Assembly: GCA_964343835.1 (NCBI GenBank)
Contig: CAYFKR010000006.1
Location: 1-64,000, forward strand
DNA from: CALEMW01 sp964343835
Lineage (GTDB): Bacteria > Krumholzibacteriota > Krumholzibacteriia > LZORAL124-64-63
Direction of reading: 5' to 3'
Length of the DNA: 64,000 bases
This document shows positions 8,250 to 16,792 of the stretch, piece by piece. A program made the position numbers and the translations under genes. The notes under the pieces are model-generated. The model did no database searches. It was not told the DNA's origin and saw nothing but the letters and a program-made list of their open reading frames with translations. Numbering within the stretch: position 1 is the first letter of the stretch; each line of letters starts with the position of its first letter.

Positions 8250-9091
8250 GGCGTCTCCTCCTCGCCCGCGTCCAGCCAGTCGCCGTCGCCGGTCACCACG
8301 AACAGCACGTCCAGGGCGCCCAGGTCGGCCAGCAGCTCCACCTGCACGGCCTTGAAGATCTGGCGCAGGGGCGTGTCCACCGACGTCACCACGCCCACGG
8401 GCAGCCCCCGCGGCATGGCCGAGGCCAGGGCGCCGCCGGCGGCGCCCACGGCGGGGATGTCGGAGGTCACGAGGCGGTCGCCGGGCCGCACGTCCTCGTC
8501 GCGCCCCACCAGGGTCAGGGCGAAGCTGCCGGTCCCCGGTCGCAGGATGCCCGGCAGGCCGGTGCGCTCCACCTCGCAGCACAGGGCGAACTCGGGAGAC
8601 GAGGCCAGCTCCACCCACGCGGCGCGATCGCCGTCGGGCTGGTGGACGCGGCCCACCAGTCCCCCGCTCGTGATCACGGGCTGGTGGACGCGCCACTCCA
8701 CGGGCTCGGTGGACATCACGCGCACCAGGGTGGTGGCGGCGTCCACCTGCAGCTGCTCCACCTCGCAGGCCACCAGGCGCGAGGGGCTGCGGGCGTGCAG
8801 GCCGAGGGAGCGGCGGAGTTCGTCGCGCTCGCGGCGCAGGCGGTCGGCGGCGCCGTCGCCGATGTCGCGGGCGGCCAGGCGTGCCCGCAGATCGGCGTTC
8901 TCCGCGCGCACCGACGCCAGGTCGGAGACGAAATCGACGGTCCGGTTCCAGGGGGAGGTCAGGACGTGGGCCAGCACTTCGGCCACCACGGTCTTGCGCT
9001 CCAGGGGCAGACCGAGCAGCACCAGCGAGACCAGCACGCAGAGGATCAGGGTCGACCGCTCCACCGCGCGGGACTGCGGCGCGACCTTCAC
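8246..9091 (-). CDS. mreC: Cell shape-determining protein MreC
   Basis: 281 aa. One N-terminal membrane helix (about 13-30) is followed by a coiled coil (about 55-90, ENADLRARLAARD) and the periplasmic beta domain (EVEQLQVDAATTLVRV, SGGLVGRVHQPDGDRA, RPGDRLVTSDI, PRGLPVGVVTSVD). MreC links cytosolic MreB to the periplasmic PBP2/RodA machinery. The GTG start at 9091 is preceded by AAGGA and lies 2 bases after the mreB stop. Confidence 0.92.
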   Translation of the reverse strand: MKVAPQSRAVERSTLILCVLVSLVLLGLPLERKTVVAEVLAHVLTSPWNRTVDFVSDLASVRAENADLRARLAARDIGDGAADRLRRERDELRRSLGLHARSPSRLVACEVEQLQVDAATTLVRVMSTEPVEWRVHQPVITSGGLVGRVHQPDGDRAAWVELASSPEFALCCEVERTGLPGILRPGTGSFALTLVGRDEDVRPGDRLVTSDIPAVGAAGGALASAMPRGLPVGVVTSVDTPLRQIFKAVQVELLADLGALDVLFVVTGDGDWLDAGEEETP

Positions 9092-9093
9092 GC

Positions 9094-10128
9094 CTAGTCC
9101 TTGGCGCTCTTCATGATCACCGGGCGGTACTTCTCGAAGTCGTCGAGGATGCGGCCGGTGCCGTGGACCACGCAGAGCAGCGCGTCGTCCATGAGGTTGA
9201 TGGGCAGGTCCGTGTGCTCGCGCAACAGTTCGGGCAGGCCGCGCAGCAGGGCGCCGCCGCCGGTCATGACGATGCCGCGGTCCTTGATGTCCGCCGCGAG
9301 TTCGGGCGGCGTCTGCTCGAGGGCGTGCTTCAGGGCGTCCACGATGGCCTGGATGGGCTCCTGCAGGGCCTCGCGGATCTCCAGGGTGGAGATCTTCTGG
9401 AGCTTGGGGATGCCGGTGACCTGGTCGAGGCCCTTGATCTCCATCTCCTCCTCCTGCTGCAGCTTGAAGGCCGAGCCCACGGTCTTCTTGATGTGCTCGG
9501 CGGTCTGGTCGCCGATCAGCAGGTTGTGGTTCTTCTTGATGTAGTTGACGATGGCGTCGTCCATCTCGTCGCCGCCCACGCGGATCGACGTGTCGCAAAC
9601 GATGCCGTTGAGCGCGATCACCGCGATCTCCGTGGTGCCGCCGCCGATGTCGATGATCATGTTGCCGCTGGGCTGGTCCACAGGCAGACCCACGCCGATG
9701 GCCGCCGCGATGGGCTCGGCCACCAGGGACACCTCCCGCGCACCCGCGTGCTTGGCCGAGTCGCGCACGGCGCGCTTCTCCACCTCGGTGATGCCCGAGG
9801 GCACGCAGATCACGATGCGCGGCGCGATGAAGTGGCGCTTCTTCTGCGCCATGCGGATGAACTCCCGCAGCATGTACTCGGTGACCTCGAAGTCCGCGAT
9901 CACGCCGTCCTTCAGGGGACGGATGGCGTGGATGTTCTCCGGCGTCTTGCCGAGCATGGCCTTGGCCTCGGTGCCCACGGCGTAGACCTTGCCGGTGGAC
10001 TTGTCCAGGGCCACCACCGACGGCTGGTTCAGCACGATGCCCTTGCCCTTGATGTACACCAGGGTGTTGGCCGTGCCGAGGTCGATGGCGATGTCGTTCG
10101 TGAACAGGTTGTTCAGCCGGGAGAGCAT
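9094..10128 (-). CDS. mreB: Actin-like rod shape protein MreB
   Basis: 344 aa. Bacterial actin that forms membrane-bound filaments guiding lateral wall synthesis. Typical motifs: DLGTANTLVYIKGKGIVLNQ (phosphate 1), VPSGITEVEKRAVRDSA, EPIAAAIGVGLPV, DIGGGTTEIAVIAL (phosphate 2), and GGGALLRGLPELL (adenosine). The start at 10128 (MLSRLNNLF) was chosen over longer frames because the MreB family begins here; AAGGGTG stands about six bases upstream. First gene of the mre run after radC. Confidence 0.97.
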   Translation of the reverse strand: MLSRLNNLFTNDIAIDLGTANTLVYIKGKGIVLNQPSVVALDKSTGKVYAVGTEAKAMLGKTPENIHAIRPLKDGVIADFEVTEYMLREFIRMAQKKRHFIAPRIVICVPSGITEVEKRAVRDSAKHAGAREVSLVAEPIAAAIGVGLPVDQPSGNMIIDIGGGTTEIAVIALNGIVCDTSIRVGGDEMDDAIVNYIKKNHNLLIGDQTAEHIKKTVGSAFKLQQEEEMEIKGLDQVTGIPKLQKISTLEIREALQEPIQAIVDALKHALEQTPPELAADIKDRGIVMTGGGALLRGLPELLREHTDLPINLMDDALLCVVHGTGRILDDFEKYRPVIMKSAKD

Positions 10129-10133
10129 GTCGG

Positions 10134-10856
10134 TCACCCTTCGTAGGTGTCGGCCGCCCGCGACCTCGATGCCGCATGGTCGGGCCAGCCCCGCTCGCGG
10201 AGGCTCGTCGTCACGCCGGAACCCACGATCACGTGGTCCAGCACCTCGATCCCCATCAGTCGCCCGCACTCGGCGAGGCGGGCGGTCAGTTCCAGATCCT
10301 CGCGGCTCGGTTCGGGGCAGCCGGAGGGGTGGTTGTGGGCCACCACCAGGGCCGCGGTCCCCCGCCGCACCGCGGTGCGGAAGACCTCCCGCGGATGCAC
10401 CAGCGAGGCGCCCAGGCTGCCCACCGAGACCGTCTCGATCGCCCGCAGGCGATGGCGCGTGTCCAGGTGCAGGGCCAGGAAACGCTCGCGGTCGCGGCCA
10501 CGGAACTCCTCCAGCAGCAGGCCGTGCAGGTCGCCGGGGCCGCGGATGGAGGCACCGGGTTCGTCCACGCGTCCGGCGATCCTCGCGCCCAGTTCGAACG
10601 CCGCCACCAGCCGCAGGGCCAGGGCCGGCCCGAGTCCGGGCATGCGGGCCAGGCGGAGGGCGTCCGCCTCGGCCAGTCCGCCGACGCCACCCAGGTTGCC
10701 CAGCACGTTCGCCGCCACGGCGGGCGGCGCCGATCCCCCGCCGAGTGCGAGGGTCAGCAATTCCACCGGCGCGAGATCCCGGACGCCGGCCGAGAGGCAG
10801 CGGAACGCCGCCGGAGCGGCCACCCCCGGGTCCGCGAGGGGCCCGAAATGCCGCAT
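10134..10856 (-). CDS. radC: RadC/JAB-domain DNA repair family protein
   Basis: 240 aa. The N-terminal half has a helix-hairpin-helix-like region (ARMPGLGPALALRLVAAFELG). The C-terminal half is the MPN+/JAB metal site with HNHPSGCPEPSREDLELT. The family is named after radC but its biochemical role is unsettled. The ATG at 10856 follows a weak AAAGAAG site; upstream GTG/TTG codons are possible. It precedes mreB by 5 bases, so it probably leads the cell-shape operon, a common arrangement. Confidence 0.92.
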   Translation of the reverse strand: MRHFGPLADPGVAAPAAFRCLSAGVRDLAPVELLTLALGGGSAPPAVAANVLGNLGGVGGLAEADALRLARMPGLGPALALRLVAAFELGARIAGRVDEPGASIRGPGDLHGLLLEEFRGRDRERFLALHLDTRHRLRAIETVSVGSLGASLVHPREVFRTAVRRGTAALVVAHNHPSGCPEPSREDLELTARLAECGRLMGIEVLDHVIVGSGVTTSLRERGWPDHAASRSRAADTYEG

Positions 10857-10951
10857 CTTCTTTGATTTGAACACACTACCTCGCAACGGGAGGCGGCACC
10901 AAGTTAGCAGACGCCTTCGGCGTCGGCAACCCTTATATGGGGGCTTTCTCC

Positions 10952-10980
10952 TTGTCTGACGGGGTTTTCGGCCCTATTCT
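10952..10980 (+). promoter_or_regulatory. Sigma70-type promoter of lysC
   Basis: TTGTCT (10952-10957), 17-bp spacer, TATTCT (10975-10980); each box matches 4 of 6 consensus bases. It sits 35 bases before the lysC GTG, in an AT-richer stretch between the divergent radC and lysC genes. Confidence 0.5.
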
Positions 10981-11015
10981 CGCCATCGGCGCCCATCCCC
11001 GACCGGAGAACCATC

Positions 11016-12248
11016 GTGACGTCCTCGACCCCCACCATCCTCGTCCGCAAATACGGCGGTTCCTCCCTCGCCTCGGTGGACCGCATCCGCACCGTCGCAG
11101 CCGCCCTGGCCGCCCGCCGCGCCGAGGGCGCGCGCCTGGTGGTGGTGGTCAGCGCCATGGGCCGCACCACCGACGAGCTGGTCCACCTGGCCCACGAAGT
11201 GAGCCGCGACCCCGCCCGCCGCGAGCTGGACATGCTCCTGTCCGTAGGCGAACGCATCACCATGTCCCTGCTCTCCATGGCGCTGGCCGACCTCGGCGTG
11301 CCCGCCATCTCCTTCACCGGTTCCCAGTGCGGCCTGATCACCGACGGCAGCCACACCGACGCCCGCATCCTCGAGGTACGCGGCGACCGCGTCCGCGAGG
11401 CCCTGGACGATGACAGGGTCGTCGTCGTCGCCGGTTTCCAGGGCGTGAGCCGCGACCGGGAGATCACGACCCTCGGCCGCGGCGGCAGCGACGCCACGGC
11501 CGTGGCCCTGGCCGCCGCCCTCGGCGCCGAGCGCTGCGAAATCCTCAAGGACGTGGACGGCGTGTTCACCGCCGATCCCCATGCCGTGCCCGACGCCCTG
11601 CGCCACGACGTGCTCTCCTACGAGGAGATGGAGCGCATCGCCGGCGCCGGCTGCGGCGTGGTCCACCACCGCGCCGTGAGCCACGCTCGGGAACACGACG
11701 TGCCCCTGTTCGTGGGCTCGAGCTTCCACGACGCGCCGGGCACCCTCGTGTCCACCGCACCGGCCGCGCGCCCCGCCGCCGACCCCGACGGCCGCTGGCA
11801 CCCGCTGACCATCGTCGCCCGCGAGGACGCCGCCCTGCTCGAGGTCTCCGGCCTCCCCTGCGCCCCGGGCGCCCTGCCCGCCGCGCTGATGACCGCCGTG
11901 GCCGAGCGCCCGCCCCTGGCCGAATGGACCCGCCAGGACGACGGCACCCAGCGCTGGGGCGTGATCGGCGGCTCCGGAGACGTGTCGCGCCTCCGCGACC
12001 TCCTGCCCGCCGAGCCCGACGGCCAGACCGTCTTCCAGCGCGGCCTCACCTGCCTCTCCCTCGCCGGCCCGCCCCCCTCGAGCTGGCTCGCCGTGCGCGA
12101 GCGCGTGGCCGCCCTGCTGGCCGACCTCGGCATCGACGGGGTCCACCTGATCGCCGTGGACGGCATGCTGCGGCTGCTGCTTCCGCCGGCCGAGGCGGCG
12201 CGGGCGCTGGCGCCTCTGCATGATCTGTTCCTGGGGAATCACGAGTAG
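11016..12248 (+). CDS. lysC: Aspartate kinase
   Basis: 410 aa. It phosphorylates L-aspartate as the entry step to Lys, Thr, Met and diaminopimelate. The kinase domain shows KYGGSS at residues 10-15 (usual KFGGTS), VVSAMGRTTDEL, SVGERIT, GFQGVS, TLGRGGSDATAVALAAAL and EILKDVDGVFTADP. The C-terminal 150 residues sit where the two ACT regulatory domains belong but are strongly diverged, so feedback control cannot be predicted. The GTG start has GGAGAA seven bases upstream and a promoter at 10952-10980. Transcribed alone on the plus strand. Confidence 0.9.
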   Translation: MTSSTPTILVRKYGGSSLASVDRIRTVAAALAARRAEGARLVVVVSAMGRTTDELVHLAHEVSRDPARRELDMLLSVGERITMSLLSMALADLGVPAISFTGSQCGLITDGSHTDARILEVRGDRVREALDDDRVVVVAGFQGVSRDREITTLGRGGSDATAVALAAALGAERCEILKDVDGVFTADPHAVPDALRHDVLSYEEMERIAGAGCGVVHHRAVSHAREHDVPLFVGSSFHDAPGTLVSTAPAARPAADPDGRWHPLTIVAREDAALLEVSGLPCAPGALPAALMTAVAERPPLAEWTRQDDGTQRWGVIGGSGDVSRLRDLLPAEPDGQTVFQRGLTCLSLAGPPPSSWLAVRERVAALLADLGIDGVHLIAVDGMLRLLLPPAEAARALAPLHDLFLGNHE

Positions 12249-12319
12249 GAGTCGGGAATGATGGGGTGCGGGTCGCCGTCGGTTGACGGTGGGCGGGGTG
12301 GTGTGGGTTGCGGGGTGCG

Positions 12320-13357
12320 TCAGTTGAAGAGGACGACGTCGAGTTTCAGGACTGGTGAAGGACCACCCCCCGGGAGAAACCTCCCATACCGGCCACCACT
12401 GTCACTCCATGCCATGACGACATCTACATCCCCAAGATGAATCGATGCTCCTGCGCTCAATGCGACAGAATGAAGCGGCGTTGGATTCCAATACCTCTTG
12501 GTCAGGGCATAGGCCATCCCACTCCTCAAGGTCACCCATGCCGAAGGACGCACCTCTACACCAAGACGCACACATTGCTCGTTTATCCAGGACCGTGTCA
12601 TGCTCGGGTGATAGTAGTGATCAGCAACAGAAACCTGGTCACGGTGGTAGAACGCCAATACGAGCATGCTGTCTGAATCCGGCATGACCTGGACCGAGAT
12701 CTCATTTGACCGGTACTCCAAAGCGCCTTCATAAGGCTCGCCGAGAACTGTCGAATCCATCTCGTGATCGTCGTGAGTGAGTGAAACGACAACGGTTTCA
12801 TACAACAGGTATGAGATGCGTCCGCGCCAACGAACGTCGTAGAGATCATGATCCCAATACGGGTGGTGTTTAAAGAATGTCCATTCATAAGCACATTCAA
12901 GGTACATCCTGTCAGTCGGTGTCCACAGCAATCCCCCCTGCCATCCGGAACGGGGCGCTGTGGTCTGGTCGTGCCAATCCTCTGTATCTTCAACGAAGCC
13001 CACGCCAGCAGCAAAATCTCCAAGCTTCCTCGCGACCTGAAGGATGAAACGACTGGAGTCAATCGTCGTGGGATCTGCCCTGTTCAGGCGCGTGTGAAAA
13101 GACGTTTGTTCGCCAAGGCTCTGGAGCATCTGGACAGCAAGTTCGTTGGTATTCTCGAGCCTGTGATCGACATCCAATCGAAAGGCACTGAAGTACTCGG
13201 CCGAAGCCACCGAAGCCGGCCATAGATGGTAGGCCCCGATATCCTCAAGTAACAACCCATCCCCCGCCAACGCCTCCAACCGCGCCGAAGGCGCGGCCAC
13301 CACCGCGCCGGCAACCATCGCCGCCAAGCAGACCATCATCATGATCCTGATCACCAT
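12320..13357 (-). CDS. Putative outer-membrane beta-barrel protein of low G+C
   Basis: 345 aa, not recognised as a known family. An N-terminal signal peptide (MVIRIMMMVCLAAMVAGAVVAA) is followed by alternating hydrophobic/polar strands rich in Tyr/Trp, and the chain ends KLDVVLFN. This suits a small outer-membrane barrel. The start at 13357 has TTAGGAG five bases upstream and follows the GWxTD gene by 7 bases, so it is the last gene of that run. The central part (about 12400-13200) is near 50% G+C while neighbours are near 70%, suggesting transfer or a relaxed, fast-evolving gene. Confidence 0.65.
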   Translation of the reverse strand: MVIRIMMMVCLAAMVAGAVVAAPSARLEALAGDGLLLEDIGAYHLWPASVASAEYFSAFRLDVDHRLENTNELAVQMLQSLGEQTSFHTRLNRADPTTIDSSRFILQVARKLGDFAAGVGFVEDTEDWHDQTTAPRSGWQGGLLWTPTDRMYLECAYEWTFFKHHPYWDHDLYDVRWRGRISYLLYETVVVSLTHDDHEMDSTVLGEPYEGALEYRSNEISVQVMPDSDSMLVLAFYHRDQVSVADHYYHPSMTRSWINEQCVRLGVEVRPSAWVTLRSGMAYALTKRYWNPTPLHSVALSAGASIHLGDVDVVMAWSDSGGRYGRFLPGGGPSPVLKLDVVLFN

Positions 13358-13364
13358 CGATCTC

Positions 13365-14591
13365 CTAATAGGGAAGCTCCGCATAGTGCCTGTAATCCCC
13401 CAACCCGTACGCGTCGTAGAACACCACCTTCACGCCCTCGCTGCGATAGTACCAGACCTCCCACTCACCGCTGCTGCTGGCCTGGGGGCCGATGGCATCG
13501 ATGTGATCGGGCGGGCCGCGGTGCACGAAGGTCAGGCCGCGGTCGCTCAGGGCGCCCCGGCCGAAGCGGGCGTAGCGGCGGTCGGCCTCCACGATGCGCG
13601 CCAGGTGCTGGGCCTCGGTGGGTTCGGCGTCGGGGCCGCGGGTGTCCCAGAGGTTCCGCCATGCCTCGGCGCGGCGGTCGGTGGGCAGGGCTTCCAGGGC
13701 CCGGCGCTCGCCGCGGTCCGGCACCACGCCCTCCAGCCAGGTGATGTGGCGGCGCCAGGTCGCGTCGTCGCGGAAGGGCAGGCCGTAGTTCACGAACTCG
13801 CGCTCGGGGCTCAGGTCCAGGCGGCCGTCCTCGTCGTCTTCCAGGTAGACCGAGAGGGCGAGGCGGCCGAAGGGGAAATCGCGGGTGGGCATCGCGACGT
13901 GAAGGGCCAGGGTGTCGACGGTGGCGGGGTACGGCAGATCCCGCCTCGAGAGGACCGTCTCGCTGCCCTGGGCGTCGCGCAGGGCCACGGTCAGGCGCAC
14001 GGGGCGCTCGCCGTCGCGGGGGCCGGGCCGCACGCCCAGCACCAGGTCCAGGTCCAGGGTCTCCATGCGCCGCTCGAGATCCGGGGACGAGCCGCCGGGC
14101 AGGTTCCAGTCGAAGCCCGTGAAGTACCAGGGGATGGTGCCTCCCCCGCCGGGTGCGTAGCGGATCACGGCGCGCCACCAGCGGGAGGTGCCCACGACCT
14201 CGGCGTGGATTTCCAGATCCACGCGGGCGTCGTCCGGCAGGGCCACCGGCACGGCGCACGTGACCGGGGTCTCGGAGCGGGTGGCCTCGAAGTCCGAGAC
14301 CACCGTCCTCACCGAGCGGATGCCGCCCCCCACCTGGCGACCGTCGCGCTTGGCGATGACCGTCACGCGCAGTTCGCAGGCCAGTTCGCCGCCGGAGTCG
14401 CGGGTGAACACGAGGCGGTGGTGGGGACGCGACACGGCCACCGTCACCACGGGGCGCCCGGCCTCGTCGTAGCGGGTGGCCAGGGAGGCTTCGAGAGGTT
14501 CGGGGCGGGGGTCTGGTCGGCCGCGGGCCAAGGCGCCGGACGAGATGGTGAGGAGCAGGAGCAGGATCAGGATGAGGCGGTCAGGACGCAC
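13365..14591 (-). CDS. Secreted GWxTD-like domain protein (paralogue 1)
   Basis: 408 aa with a signal peptide (LILILLLLLTISSGALA). The C-terminal part resembles the GWxTD module: LWDTRGPD in place of FWxxRDPD, then YARFGRGALSDRGLTFVHRGPPDHI, and WEVWYYRSEGVKVVFYD near the end. The name-giving GWxTD is degenerate (GALSD). N-terminal two thirds are beta-rich and unrecognised. GWxTD proteins occur in several environmental phyla and their function is not established. The GTG start overlaps the ABC ATPase by 11 bases. Its paralogue is at 19493-21115. Confidence 0.72.
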   Translation of the reverse strand: MRPDRLILILLLLLTISSGALARGRPDPRPEPLEASLATRYDEAGRPVVTVAVSRPHHRLVFTRDSGGELACELRVTVIAKRDGRQVGGGIRSVRTVVSDFEATRSETPVTCAVPVALPDDARVDLEIHAEVVGTSRWWRAVIRYAPGGGGTIPWYFTGFDWNLPGGSSPDLERRMETLDLDLVLGVRPGPRDGERPVRLTVALRDAQGSETVLSRRDLPYPATVDTLALHVAMPTRDFPFGRLALSVYLEDDEDGRLDLSPEREFVNYGLPFRDDATWRRHITWLEGVVPDRGERRALEALPTDRRAEAWRNLWDTRGPDAEPTEAQHLARIVEADRRYARFGRGALSDRGLTFVHRGPPDHIDAIGPQASSSGEWEVWYYRSEGVKVVFYDAYGLGDYRHYAELPY

Positions 14592-15279
14592 GGCGCTCGT
14601 CGCTCTCGATGCGGCCGTCCCGCAGCCGGACCACGCGGTGGGCGTGGGCGGCCACGTCCTCCTCGTGGGTCACCACCAGCAGGGTGTGGCCGGTGGCGTG
14701 GAGGGAGTCGAAGAGATCCATGATCTCCTCGCTGGTGGTGCTGTCCAGGTTGCCGGTGGGCTCGTCGGCCAGGATGATGGACGGCTTGCTGACCAGCGCA
14801 CGGGCGATGGCAACCCGCTGCCGCTGGCCACCGCTCATCTCGTTGGGACGGTGGTCGGCGCGGTCGGTCAGGCCGACCTCCGCCAGGGCCTCGTCGGTGC
14901 GGGTGCGGCGCTCGGTCGCCGTCACGCCGCCGTAGACCAGGGGCAGCTCCACGTTCTGGGCGGCGGTGAGGCGGGGCAGCAGGTAGAAGGTCTGGAAGAC
15001 GAAGCCGATCTCGCGGTTGCGGATGCCCGCGAGATCGTCGTCGCCGAGTTCGGCCACGTCGGTGCCGTGGAGGCGGTAGCGGCCGGCGGTGGGGCTGTCC
15101 AGGCAGCCCAGCACGTTCATCAGGGTGGTCTTGCCCGATCCGCTGGTGCCCATGATGGCCACGTACTCCCCCCGCTCAACGTCGAGGTCCATCTCGTCCA
15201 CGGCGCGGACCGTCTCGCCGCCCACCTCGAAGTGGCGGCAGAGTCCGCGGATGTGGATCAGGGAGTCGCGGCCGTCCAT
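14581..15279 (-). CDS. ABC transporter ATP-binding protein, MacB/LolD type
   Basis: 232 aa single ATPase domain. Walker A GTSGSGKTT, Q-loop FVFQTFYLLPRLTAAQNVELPL (typical of the MacB/LolD/FtsE group), signature MSGGQRQRVAIARAL, Walker B IILADEPTGNLD, H-loop VVTHEEDVA. This class powers lipoprotein release or TolC-dependent export, with a FtsX-type permease as partner. No permease or periplasmic adaptor gene is adjacent. The start at 15279 overlaps the tolC stop (TGATG) behind GGAGGAC, so it is translated together with tolC. Confidence 0.9.
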   Translation of the reverse strand: MDGRDSLIHIRGLCRHFEVGGETVRAVDEMDLDVERGEYVAIMGTSGSGKTTLMNVLGCLDSPTAGRYRLHGTDVAELGDDDLAGIRNREIGFVFQTFYLLPRLTAAQNVELPLVYGGVTATERRTRTDEALAEVGLTDRADHRPNEMSGGQRQRVAIARALVSKPSIILADEPTGNLDSTTSEEIMDLFDSLHATGHTLLVVTHEEDVAAHAHRVVRLRDGRIESDERRAS

Positions 15280-16628
15280 CAGTCCTCCATCAGGGTGTCC
15301 AGGGCGCGGCCCACCGAACGGTCCAGGGCCAGCGAGGCGATCAGGAAGTCGCTGCGGGCCTGAACCTCGTCGCCGCGGGCCTGGGCCAGGTTTACCTGAG
15401 CGGTGATGCGGTCGAGCATGGTGCCGGCGCCCACGCGGAAGCGCTCCTGGGCCAGGCGCAGTTCCTCCTCCGCGTTGACGATGGTCTCGCGGCTCAGGCC
15501 GATGCGCTCGCGGGCTTCCACCACGCTGTTGTAGTTGCGGCGCACCTCGAGCTGGGCGTCCAGGCGGCCCTGCTCCAGGTCGTATTCGGCGATGCGCTTG
15601 CGGGCGTAGGCCTGGGAGCGGCCCGCCAGGGTCTGGTAGCGGTCGAAGATGTTCCACTGCACCTGGAAGCCCCACGACTTGGCGTCGGACTCCTGGGCGC
15701 CGAACCGGAACTCCGACTCGTTCTCCGAGCGGGAGTAGCTGCCGAACAGGTCCAGCGAGGGCAGCAGGCCGGCGTTGGCGCTCGTGACGTCGCCGCCCCG
15801 GGCCTCCAGGGTGTAGCCGCGGCTGCGCAGGTCCTCGCGGCGCTCCAGGGCCTCGTCGAAGAGGGTGTCCAGACCGGCCAGCTCGTAGTCGCGGGCCAGC
15901 AGGGAGCGGTCCACCTCGAAGCGCTCCACCAAGGGGCGGTTCATGGCGTGGGCCAGTTCGGCGAAGCTCTGCTCGGCGGCGTTGCGGGCGCGCACCTCGT
16001 CCAGCTTCGTCTGCTCCAGGCGCACCTTGGCCTGCAGCACGTCGCTGCGGGCGGCGCTGCCGATGCGGTGGTAGGTCTCCGCCTTCTCCAGTTCCTTCTC
16101 CGCCAGGTCGCGGGCCTCGGCGGCCACGTCCAGGAGCTGCTCGTTGCGCAGCAGGTTGATGTAGGCGGTGGCCACGGTCTCGATGAGCTGCTGGCGCGAG
16201 TAGGCCAGGTTCGACGCCGCGGCCTTCAGCTCGTTCTTCGCGGTCTTGAGGCCGCCGAACTTGGCGAAGCCGTCGAAGATGTTGAGGCTGCTGTTCAGGG
16301 CCAGCCGCTTGTCCTTGTACTCGGTCGTGAAGTCGATGGTGTCGATCACGTTGCCGGTGGACGGATCACGGATCTCGTAGTCGAAGTCCGTCCGCTCGCT
16401 CCGCTGGGTGGTGTACGACGCGGACAGGCTGGGCAGGAAGGCGCCCCAGGCCCGCTTCTTCCCCGCCTCGGCGATCAGCAGGTTCTCCTGCGACGTGGCG
16501 AGAGTGGGGCTGGAGTCCAGGGCCATGGAGACGCAGTCGCCCAGGGAATAGACCGGGGTGTCCTGGGCCGAGGCGGCGGCCGTCGTCATCAGCAAGGCGA
16601 ACACGGTGATCGCGACACGGAGACTCAT
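15279..16628 (-). CDS. TolC family outer membrane efflux protein
   Basis: 449 aa with a signal peptide ending ASAQ at about residue 22. Two TolC (OEP) repeats can be followed: SLGDCVSMALDSSPTLATSQENL and the second from EALERREDLRSRGYTLEA. There are long Ala/Glu/Arg-rich helices (AEARDLAEKELEKAETYHRIG) as in the periplasmic tunnel. TolC trimers form the outer-membrane exit duct of export pumps. AGGAG lies seven bases upstream of the start. Cotranscribed with tonB upstream and the ABC ATPase downstream. Confidence 0.9.
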   Translation of the reverse strand: MSLRVAITVFALLMTTAAASAQDTPVYSLGDCVSMALDSSPTLATSQENLLIAEAGKKRAWGAFLPSLSASYTTQRSERTDFDYEIRDPSTGNVIDTIDFTTEYKDKRLALNSSLNIFDGFAKFGGLKTAKNELKAAASNLAYSRQQLIETVATAYINLLRNEQLLDVAAEARDLAEKELEKAETYHRIGSAARSDVLQAKVRLEQTKLDEVRARNAAEQSFAELAHAMNRPLVERFEVDRSLLARDYELAGLDTLFDEALERREDLRSRGYTLEARGGDVTSANAGLLPSLDLFGSYSRSENESEFRFGAQESDAKSWGFQVQWNIFDRYQTLAGRSQAYARKRIAEYDLEQGRLDAQLEVRRNYNSVVEARERIGLSRETIVNAEEELRLAQERFRVGAGTMLDRITAQVNLAQARGDEVQARSDFLIASLALDRSVGRALDTLMED

Positions 16629-16737
16629 GAGTCACTCCTGTGGATTCGGATGGGATTCGTCCCGGGATTCTAGGGAAGGGAACCGTTCCTGCCAAACGCT
16701 TTCCGGCGCGGATTCCCGCGCGGCCCCTTTCGAACGC

Positions 16738-16770
16738 AAAAAGAAGGGGCGGGGTTGCATCCCCGCCCCT
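16738..16770 (-). terminator. Rho-independent terminator after tonB
   Basis: Nine-base-pair G+C stem GGGGCGGGG (16746-16754) / CCCCGCCCC (16761-16769) with loop TTGCAT. On the minus strand it is followed by TTCTTTTT (16738-16745). It ends the exbB-exbD-exbD-tonB transcript, with possible partial read-through to tolC. Confidence 0.85.
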
Positions 16771-16792
16771 CGAAACACGATTTTCGTCGGTT

